Of a stretch of DNA of 64,000 nucleotides, positions 7,580-15,700 are shown one piece after another. The translations under genes were made by a program, and so were the position numbers. Source of the DNA: Verrucomicrobiia bacterium (lineage in GTDB: Bacteria; Verrucomicrobiota; Verrucomicrobiia; Limisphaerales; CAIMTB01). The DNA is taken from contig JAHCBA010000002.1 in assembly GCA_019634625.1 (NCBI GenBank), positions 142,114-206,113 on the forward strand, in the 5' to 3' direction. Below the pieces are notes generated by a model. The model saw only the letters and a program-made list of their open reading frames with translations. It made no database searches and was not told where the DNA came from. How positions within the stretch are numbered: position 1 is the stretch's first letter; every line of letters begins with the position of its first letter.

Positions 7580-8422
7580 TCAGGCGGTGGCCTCTCCGAC
7601 CTGCCAGCGGTGGAAGCGGCGGATGCTCAATGTGTCATCGAGCTGTTTGGCGACGCCCTCGAGGTGCTGCTGAACGGTTTGGTCCGGGTTCTTCACGAAC
7701 GCCTGTTCGAGGAGGCAGACGGACTGGTAATACTTGTCGATGACGCCCTGGAGGATCTTCTCCATGGCCTGGGCGGGCTTGCCCTTGAGGCGGTCGGATT
7801 GCGCGGCAATGTCCCGCTCCTTCGCCACGACGTCGGCTGGAACGCCGGAGCGGTCCACCGCGGTCGGATGGGCGGCGGCGATCTGGAGGGTGATGTCCTT
7901 GACGAGCTGCTTGAAGGGTTCCTGGGAGACGGTGGCATCCTTGCCGCAACCGACTTCGAGGAGGACGCCGACCTTGGCGCCTGTATGGATGTAGGCGGCA
8001 ATGAGGCCGGGACCGGTCAGGTCGAGGCGGGTATGGCGGGCGATGAGGATGTTTTCCCCGATCTTGGCGACGGCGGCAACGCGCTGGGCCTCGAGATCCG
8101 GGGCGGTTTCCGCGACCAAGGAACGGGCAACCTCCTCGCAGAAGGCGCGGAAGGTATCGTTCTTGGCGACGAAGTCTGTTTCGCAGTTGATCTCGGCGAG
8201 CACGCCGGACCGGCCATCGGGCGTGAGATACTGGGCGATGACACCTTCCCGGGCGTCGCGACCCGCCTTCTTGGCGGCCTGGGCGATGCCGCGTTTGCGG
8301 AGGATTTCGACGGCGGCATCGAGATCCCCGACGGCTTCGGTGAGGGCCTTCTTGCAGTCCATGAGGCCGGCATTGGTCATTTCGCGGAGTTTGCCAACGG
8401 CGGCGGCAGTGATTTCAGCCAT
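7580..8422 (-). CDS. tsf: Translation elongation factor Ts
   Basis: EF-Ts recycles EF-Tu by exchanging GDP for GTP. The 280-residue protein starts MAEITAAAVGKLREMTNAGL, followed by MDCKKALTEA, the family's N-terminal UBA-like module. The core-domain signature INCETDFVAKND follows near residues 77-88. The start at 8422 matches the family; an in-frame extension of 19 codons upstream lacks similarity. It follows rpsB with a 91-bp gap, the usual bacterial order. The C-terminus (about 190-280) includes the late segment ILQGVIDKYYQSVCLLEQ typical of EF-Ts. Confidence 0.97.
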   Translation of the reverse strand: MAEITAAAVGKLREMTNAGLMDCKKALTEAVGDLDAAVEILRKRGIAQAAKKAGRDAREGVIAQYLTPDGRSGVLAEINCETDFVAKNDTFRAFCEEVARSLVAETAPDLEAQRVAAVAKIGENILIARHTRLDLTGPGLIAAYIHTGAKVGVLLEVGCGKDATVSQEPFKQLVKDITLQIAAAHPTAVDRSGVPADVVAKERDIAAQSDRLKGKPAQAMEKILQGVIDKYYQSVCLLEQAFVKNPDQTVQQHLEGVAKQLDDTLSIRRFHRWQVGEATA

Positions 8423-8513
8423 ATCGATGGGGGATGAATTGTCCTGAGGCGGCTCCGGAGGATTGCCCGGGAGAGCCACGCATCGGAGCGGTTATGGAGC
8501 GGTTATGGAGGGT

Positions 8514-9389
8514 TCAGGCCACGGCCGGCGAAGCGGGTTGCTCGGCAACGGGGGCGGCGACGGGCGAGGGCAACGAGGAAGCGGATTCCGCAGGGGGCGG
8601 AGTGGCCTCCGGGGCGGCGGGAGTGTCGGGTTGGGGAGGGGTCGCGGCCGGTGCGGCGGCCTCGGTGGAGTCGAGGGTCTTGCGACGGGCGTACTTGGCC
8701 TCGAACTCGGCGCGTCCGCGGGCGATGGCCTGGGTGAGCGTGTTCAGAATGAGGCGGACCGACCGAATGGCGTCGTCATTGGCGGCGACCGGGTAATCCG
8801 CCTGATCAGGATCGCAGTTGGTATCGACGACGCCGACGATCGGGATCTTGAGGCGGCGGGCCTCGGCGACGGCATTGTGTTCGCGCTTGAGGTCCACGAT
8901 CAGGAGGGCGGAGGGCATCTTCTGGGCCATGAGGCGGATGCCGTCCAGGTTCTTGCACATGCGGCCGGCTTCCCGGCGCAACATGGACTGCTCCTGTTTC
9001 ACGTAGTTCAGGATCGACCCGTCAGCCTCCATCTTCTCGATGTGGCGAAGCCGTTCGAGGGACTTCTTGAGGGTGGAGAAATTGGTGAGCGTACCTCCGA
9101 GCCAGCGCTCGATGACGTACATGGCGCCGCTGGCGGTGGCGGCTTCCTTGACGGCGACCTGGGCCTGTTTCTTGGTGCCGACGAACAGGATTTCGCCCCC
9201 CTGGCGGGCCGTATCCTCCAGGAACCGGCAGGCCGCCTCGATCTGGGTGACGGTCTGGCTGAGATCGATGATGTGAATGCCGTTGCGGGCCTCGAAGATG
9301 TAGGGCTTCATCTTCGGGTTCCAACGCCGGGTCTGATGTCCGAAATGAACACCGGCCTCCAACAATTCCTTGATGCCTGGGTACTGCAC
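8514..9389 (-). CDS. rpsB: 30S ribosomal protein S2
   Basis: S2 binds the small subunit between head and body and is needed for S1 assembly. The N-terminus IKELLEAGVHFGHQTRRWNP is canonical, followed by IFEARNGIHIIDLSQT and, later, a PSALLIVDLKREHNAVAEA region. The start codon is GTG with AGGAAC about seven bases upstream. At 291 residues it is longer than many S2 proteins. The extra part is an Ala/Pro-rich tail after about residue 235 and is probably disordered. It heads the rpsB-tsf operon. Confidence 0.97.
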   Translation of the reverse strand: MQYPGIKELLEAGVHFGHQTRRWNPKMKPYIFEARNGIHIIDLSQTVTQIEAACRFLEDTARQGGEILFVGTKKQAQVAVKEAATASGAMYVIERWLGGTLTNFSTLKKSLERLRHIEKMEADGSILNYVKQEQSMLRREAGRMCKNLDGIRLMAQKMPSALLIVDLKREHNAVAEARRLKIPIVGVVDTNCDPDQADYPVAANDDAIRSVRLILNTLTQAIARGRAEFEAKYARRKTLDSTEAAAPAATPPQPDTPAAPEATPPPAESASSLPSPVAAPVAEQPASPAVA

Positions 9390-9658
9390 GTTTGTTCCTG
9401 ATAGTCAGCCGCCGCATCCTTTCTGATGCGACCGCCATCCCGCGAGCCGCGGGATTCGATTCATTGCGATTATGGCCTCCGGGTCGCCTCGGATCCGGAA
9501 CTTTAAGGCCGTTCCCCCCGACGCCCGCTCCGGGCGAAAGGGAGGCGGAGGCTATCAGGGCCGCACATGAGGGCAATAGCGAAGTGGAGATGTGGAAGTT
9601 GGTTCTTGAACCGGCCCGCTCGCGCGTCTTTAGGATGGGCAACCTCAAGGGACCGCCA

Positions 9659-10198
9659 ATGCACGGGGCTGAACACCAGATCGATGCCGGAGGGGCCGAG
9701 GACCTTCTGCCGTTGGTGTACGAGGACTTGAGGCGGCTGGCGGCGGTGAAGCTGGATGGGGAGGTTCCGGGTCAGACCCTGCAACCGACGGCGCTGGTGC
9801 ATGAGGTCTGGCTGCGGCTTTCCAGCGAGAACCATCCCTGGGCCAACCGGCGGCAGTTCTTCGCGGCGGCGGCCGAAGCGATGCGGCGGATCCTGATCGA
9901 GCGGGCCCGGAAGCGGCGTCGGGTGAAGCATGGGGGCAAGCTGCGGCGCACAACGGTGGACGATCTGGACCTGGCGGCGACCACGAACGATGACGAAACG
10001 ATCCTGCGGGTGAGCGACGCGGTGGAGCGGCTGGCGGTTCAGGATCCAGTGGGAGCGGAGTTGATCCGGCTGCGGTTTTTTGCGGGGCTGTCGAATGTGG
10101 AGGCGGCGGAGCTGATGGGGATGTCGGAGCGCTCCGGCAAGCGCGCCTGGGCGTACGCCCGCGCCTGGCTCTACGAGGAGTTGCGCCGCGAAGCCTGA
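9659..10198 (+). CDS. ECF-subfamily RNA polymerase sigma factor
   Basis: A 179-residue sigma factor of the ECF type, of the group common in Planctomycetes and Verrucomicrobia and often next to Ser/Thr kinases. Region 2 includes LLPLVYEDLRRLAAVKL, TALVHEVWLRL and ANRRQFFAAAAEAMRRILIE. Region 4 is VERLAVQDPVGAELIRLRFF then GLSNVEAAELMGMSERSGKR, a helix-turn-helix. I chose the ATG at 9659 because AAGGGA lies at good spacing upstream and it fits family length. The upstream in-frame extension looks like non-coding sequence. It lies 94 bp before the kinase gene and may belong to the same unit; the kinase may act as its regulator. Confidence 0.9.
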   Translation: MHGAEHQIDAGGAEDLLPLVYEDLRRLAAVKLDGEVPGQTLQPTALVHEVWLRLSSENHPWANRRQFFAAAAEAMRRILIERARKRRRVKHGGKLRRTTVDDLDLAATTNDDETILRVSDAVERLAVQDPVGAELIRLRFFAGLSNVEAAELMGMSERSGKRAWAYARAWLYEELRREA

Positions 10199-10292
10199 GG
10201 AGCCGGGGGGGCGGGAAGGGGCCAATCCCGGGAATCGTGGCCCGTAAGGACTCGAAACGGCGCGCCTAGGTACCGGGGCCAGGCAGACACCC

Positions 10293-12626
10293 ATGTCCAA
10301 CTCGAATCGCGAAAAGGAACTGTTCGAACATGCGGTGGAACTGGACTCCCCGGCGGAGAGGGCCGGGTTCCTGAAGGAGGCTTGCGGGGCGGACCTGGAT
10401 CTGCGGCAGCGGGTGGAGGCGTTGCTGGCTGTCAGCGATGCGGCAGCGGGATTCCTCCCGGGGCAACCCGGAGGAGCCAGGGACCCAAGCTCCGCGGAGG
10501 GTGTCGTGGGCAAGACGATTGCCGGACGCTACAAGGTGCTGGAGCCGATCGGCGAGGGAGGGTTCGGAGTGGTGTATATGGCCGAGCAGACGGCGCCGAT
10601 CCGACGTCGGGTCGCGCTCAAGATCATCAAGCCCGGCATGGATTCCCGGCAGGTGATCGGACGCTTCGAGGCGGAGCGCCAGGCCCTGGCGATGATGAAC
10701 GATCCGAACATCGCCCAGGTGCTCGATGCGGGAGCCACGGAGAAGGGACACCCGTTCTTCGTGATGGAGCTGGTTCGCGGCATTCCGATCACGCAGTTCT
10801 GCGCGGAGCGGGAGCTGGACCTCGAGGCGCGACTGACCTTGTTCGTGAAGGTGTGTTCCGCGGTGCAGCATGCCCACCAGAAGGGGATCATTCACCGCGA
10901 CCTCAAGCCGGCCAATATCCTGGTGACCCTGCACGGGGAGGAGCCGGTGCCGAAGGTCATCGACTTCGGCATCGCCAAGGCGATGCACGAACCGCTGACG
11001 GACAAGACGCTCTTCACCCACTTCCAGCAGTTTCTCGGCACGCCGGCCTACATGAGTCCGGAACAGGCCTCCCTGAGCGGATTGGATGTGGATACGCGGA
11101 GCGACATCTACAGCCTCGGTGTGCTCCTCTATGAACTGGTGACCGGAGGCCCGCCCTTCGATGCCAAGTCCCTTCTGGGCTCGGGTTGGGAGGCCATGCG
11201 CAAGACCCTCTGCGAACGGGAACCGGAGCGGCCCTCCACCCGCCTCCGCCGGGCGACGCATGGCGCGGCCAACGTCCGCGGTATCCGATGCCACGCGCGG
11301 CTGGCCAGGGAACTGGACCTGATCGTCCTCAAGGCGCTCGAGAAGGATCGCGAGCGGCGTTACCCCACGGCCAACGGGCTCGCGGCCGACGTCCGGCGGT
11401 TCCTCCAGCAGGAACCGGTCACCGCCATGCCGCCGAGCCTCACCTATCAACTCGCCAAGCTCGGCCGCCGCCATCGCAAGGCGGTCGTCACCGGCATGGC
11501 CTTCGGAGTGGTGCTGCTGATGGCAGCCTTGACCGGCACCGGGCTGGCCATCCGTGCCCGACAGGCCGAAACCGTCGCCATTCGGGAGGCGGAGGCGGCG
11601 CGGAATGTGTCCGAGTTTCTCTGGAAGGAACTCCTCCGGCCGCTCACGCCCTGGAGTCACACCAACCCCGGGGTCTCCCTCAAAGCCGCGTTCGACGCCG
11701 CCTCAGACAGTATTCCGGCCCGGCTCCAGGGGCAGCCGCTGGCCGAGGCGGCCATCCGGCTTTCGTTCGCCCGCGCCCACCTGGGGCTGGCGGAGTGGGA
11801 CCGGGCCGAGACGAACCTGATGCGGGCCCTGGCACTTCAGCGGGCGCACGCCGGGACATGGGATGAGCGGACCGCGGACGTCCTTTTCCAGGCGGGCACC
11901 CTGCGTGAGTTCCAGAGTCGCTGGGTGGATGCCGAGGCGGCCTTCGAGGAGGCCGCAGCCATTCGTGCGCAAATATTCGGTCCTGACCATCCCGAGCCTG
12001 TCGTCGCGCGGGCCAAGGCCGCCTTGAACCGCGCGCGTCAACTGCCCGCCGATCGGGCCGAGCCGGTGCTTTCCCGCGCTTCGGAGGACCTGATGCGGTT
12101 CGTGGGCGCGGCCCATCATGTCCACCGGTCCATCCTCAACAGGCTGGGCGAGCTTCACCTGAAAGGGGGGCGGCCGGAGCAAGCCTGGGACCTCTTCGAG
12201 CAGACGCGTCGGCTGGCCCAGGAAGAGGAAGGCGACCTGAGCAGCGGCGTCCTCTGGAGTCTCGAACTGAAGGCCCGAACCCGGGCCCACCAGGGTCGCT
12301 ACGCCGAGGCGGACCACGCGTTCCAGGAGGTGGAGGCCTTGCGCAAACAGACCCTTAGGGCCGGGCACGACCTCACCCTCAAGGGTCAACTGCTCCGGAC
12401 CGAACTCGTCCTGGTTCCCCAGCGGCGGTTCGAGGAGGCCGCCACGGTTCTGCTGGACCTGGCAGACGTCGCCGTCGGGGGCCAATCCACCGTGCGCGCG
12501 GAATGGATGGGAACGCTGGAGGCGGTGCTGTCGGGATGGCAGGAGCACGGGGGCGGACCGGAGTTCGAGACATTCCGGGATCGGGCCCTCTCTTATCTGG
12601 CCGCGCCAACGGCCGGGGGTCGGTAA
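10293..12626 (+). CDS. Membrane Ser/Thr protein kinase with repeat-rich C-terminus
   Basis: A eukaryotic-like protein kinase (Hanks type). The glycine loop GEGGFGVVY is at 87-95, ATP lysine 110 in VALKIIK, catalytic HRDLKPANIL at 201-210 and DFG at 224-226. The APE-equivalent region reads TPAYMSPEQASLSG. A membrane segment at about 397-420 separates the cytoplasmic kinase from a roughly 350-residue C-terminal part with TPR-like helical repeats (for example LAEWDRAETNLMRALALQRA). Residues 1-70 form a helical module (LFEHAVELDSPAERAGFLKE) that recurs in the second kinase. All catalytic residues are present, so it should be active. Target unknown; the adjacent ECF sigma factor is the obvious candidate. 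Confidence 0.92.
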   Translation: MSNSNREKELFEHAVELDSPAERAGFLKEACGADLDLRQRVEALLAVSDAAAGFLPGQPGGARDPSSAEGVVGKTIAGRYKVLEPIGEGGFGVVYMAEQTAPIRRRVALKIIKPGMDSRQVIGRFEAERQALAMMNDPNIAQVLDAGATEKGHPFFVMELVRGIPITQFCAERELDLEARLTLFVKVCSAVQHAHQKGIIHRDLKPANILVTLHGEEPVPKVIDFGIAKAMHEPLTDKTLFTHFQQFLGTPAYMSPEQASLSGLDVDTRSDIYSLGVLLYELVTGGPPFDAKSLLGSGWEAMRKTLCEREPERPSTRLRRATHGAANVRGIRCHARLARELDLIVLKALEKDRERRYPTANGLAADVRRFLQQEPVTAMPPSLTYQLAKLGRRHRKAVVTGMAFGVVLLMAALTGTGLAIRARQAETVAIREAEAARNVSEFLWKELLRPLTPWSHTNPGVSLKAAFDAASDSIPARLQGQPLAEAAIRLSFARAHLGLAEWDRAETNLMRALALQRAHAGTWDERTADVLFQAGTLREFQSRWVDAEAAFEEAAAIRAQIFGPDHPEPVVARAKAALNRARQLPADRAEPVLSRASEDLMRFVGAAHHVHRSILNRLGELHLKGGRPEQAWDLFEQTRRLAQEEEGDLSSGVLWSLELKARTRAHQGRYAEADHAFQEVEALRKQTLRAGHDLTLKGQLLRTELVLVPQRRFEEAATVLLDLADVAVGGQSTVRAEWMGTLEAVLSGWQEHGGGPEFETFRDRALSYLAAPTAGGR

Positions 12627-12755
12627 TCTCCCGCGGCACCGGCTCCTCCCTGGCCCGCCTCTCTCTGAAGGATCGGCTTCTCTGGCCCAATCGGGCCCGA
12701 AAGGGCGCGTTACAGGGGGAAAGCTCCGAGTCGGCTCCCAACGCGCTTCCCGGTC

Positions 12756-15700
12756 ATGAACACCCATCGAATCCTCACGCGCCTCCTGCGGCGCGCCATC
12801 TCCCTCGCCCTCGCCCTGGTCAGCGGGGCACTGGCAACCTCCGCCCTCGGACAGGGCACCGCCCTTCAGAGCATCGTCTGGTCAGGGGTTCCTTCCCGGA
12901 CCATTGCCACGGGCATACCGCACCCGCTCGCGGTCTCCGCCAGCAGCGGGCTGCCGGTGACCCTTTCGGTCGAGTCCGGTCCCGCCACGCTGGGAGAGGG
13001 GACCCTCACGGTCACCGGGCCCGGAAGCGTTCGAGTCACGGCGGAGCAGGCCGGGGACACGACCTATGCAGGGGTGCGCGAGACGCGGACCTTCAACGGC
13101 CCCGAGGCGGTCCTTACCGAACTGGGCGCCGTGAGTTTTACGGGCTCTCCCCGAGGCGTGAAGGAGATTGGGAACCTGGCCTACGTGGCACTGGGCACGA
13201 GGTGGAATGGCCAGGCGAATGTCGGAGGCGGAGTGGAGGTGCTGGATGTCAGCGATCCTTCGGCTCCGGTTCGGCTGGGCCGCCTGAGTGCCGCCGGCTG
13301 GACCCCGGGAGCGATCGACGTCTCGGGCCATCATGCCTTCGTGACCTATGCGCCGACGACTCAGACCGGGGCCAGCGGGGTGCGGGTGATCGATGTGAGC
13401 GACCCGGGCAACCCGGTGAATCGAGGGTCGGTGACGACCGCCGCCTTCGGCGCCGACATCACCGTGGTCGGGGCCTACGCCTACCTGGCCACCCGGACGG
13501 CGTCCGGCCTATCGGGGGGAGGACTGGAGATCCTCGACGTGACCGATCCGACCCAGCCGGTGCGGGTCGGGTTCTTCAATATAAGTTCGGGAGCCTCTGG
13601 CGTGAGAGTCCACGGAACGACGGCGTACCTGACGCGTTCGAACGGCGGACTGACGGTGGTCGATGTCAGGGATCCGGCGAGGCCGGAGCGGGTGGGCCAG
13701 TTCCCTGCCGAAGTGGGTTTCTCGAACGTGGACATCGCCGGCACCCTGGCCTTCGTGGCGGACCATGGGTATCAGGTACAGGGAAGCGCGTCCCAGTACG
13801 CCGGAGGACTGCGGATCCTGGATTTGAGCCACCCTGCCCGTCCGGCGCTCCTCGGAGCCGTCAATCTGGGAGATGGCACTGGCGGCCACGTCGGCGTGGC
13901 GGGCTCACTCGCTTTCAGTGTCCACTGGATGCACGGCCTGCGGGTGGTCGATGTCTCCCAGCCGTCGCGCCCGGTCCTGGTGGGCAGCCTCGCCCGCACC
14001 GGCGTGGAACGTGTGTTCGGGGCGACGGACCGGGCCTACCTGTTGGGCAACGATGGGAGCCTCGAGATCATCGGTGTTCGGGTGGCGGAGTCGCAGAGGC
14101 TCACCTGGGTCGGAGCCGGCGAGGCCATCCTGGAACTCGACACGCCCCATCCGATCCAGGCGACAGCGAGCAGCGGGTTGCCGGTCGAACTGCGCGTCGA
14201 TTACGGCCCCGGATCCATTCTCGATGGGGTCCTCACGATCACCGGTCCCGGGACGGTGGGGGTGACGGCCGGGCAGGCGGGAGACAACACCTTCGCGCCG
14301 GTGCGGGAGACGCGGACCTTCAACGCGCGGCAATCGATCATGACCCATCGGGGCGGACACGACTCCCGGAACCTGACCCATGCCGTCCACGTCGTCGGCA
14401 ACCGGGCGTACCTGGCCGATGCCACCGGAGGGATTCAGGTGCTCGATGTCACCGATCCGGACCGACCGGTGCGGCTGGGTTTCCACGTGACCGGGGGCAG
14501 GGCGACGGATGTGCAGGTGGTGGGCAATCGCGCCTATGTGGCGAACGGGACGCCCGGCCTCCAGATCCTCGATGTGGGCAACCCGGCGCAGATCGTTCGA
14601 TTGGGCGCGTTCAGCACGGGCGGCACGGCGCTCAAGGTGGATGTGGTGGGCAATCTCGCCTACCTCGCCACCGAGGCAGGCCGGTTGCAGATCCTCGATG
14701 TGAGCGATCCGGCGGCGCCGACGCGTGTCGGGAGGGCGACTCACGTGGGACCCGCCCTGGATGTCCAGGTGGCGGGCGATCGTGCCTATGTGGCGGCCGG
14801 GACGTTCGGGTTGCACATCGTCGACGTGAGCGATCCCACAACCCCGGTGCGCGTGGGCGGGCTAACCGGTCTTGGGGAAGTGACCGGACTTCACGTGGTG
14901 GGTACGCTGGCCTACCTGGCGACGGGCCTCACGGGGTTGCAGATCGTTGACGTGAGCGATCCGGCGACGCCGGTGCGGCGGGGCGGGTTGGACTTGTTCA
15001 GGGACGGAGTACCCGGCCCGCAGCCATGGCAGCCATGGATTCCGGGCCGGACCTTCGCCCATGCCGTCGAGGTGGTGGATGGGATCGCCTACGTCGCAAC
15101 CGAGCGGGCCGGGCTGCAAGTGGTGGATGTCGGGGATCCTGTTCACCCGGTGCGCCTCGGGTTCCACGACACGGGCGACATGGCAGTGGGGGTCCATGGG
15201 GCGGGGGACCGTGTGTATGTGGCCAATTCCGCCGCCGGGGTCCGCGTCGTGGAAGTCCGGACAGGCTATCCCCAGGTGTTGACCTGGGAAGGTGCGACGG
15301 GCCCGATCCTCGATCCTGGCGTGCCCCATCCCTTGCGGGTCACAGCGACCAGCCGGCTGCCCGTAACGCTGCGGGTGGAGGCCGGCGCGGCCACGCTCGG
15401 GGAGGGGTCTCTGACCCTCACGAGTTCCGGGACGGTGGGGATCACCGCGGTTCAAGAGGGTGACTCGAGGTATCTGCCTGCGAGGGAGACGCGCCTGTTC
15501 AATGTGGCCGAAGTCAGCGTGGCGAACCTCGGCCGGTCGGAACCCGACGGGCAGGTGGTGCATCTGCAAGTGGTCGGGCCGTTGGCCTACGCGGTGAACC
15601 AGGGAACATGGGTCAACGAGCGGATGCAGGGCGGCGGACTGCAGGTGTTCGATGTGTCCAATCCCCTTCAGCCGGTGCTTCTCGGGAATCTGGGCACCAC

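Noticed and set aside
12503-14950. An 815-residue plus-strand open frame overlapping the LVIVD gene.
   Set aside because: It is out of frame with the repeat protein and shows Gly/Arg/Pro bias only. The LVIVD repeats in the other frame are decisive.
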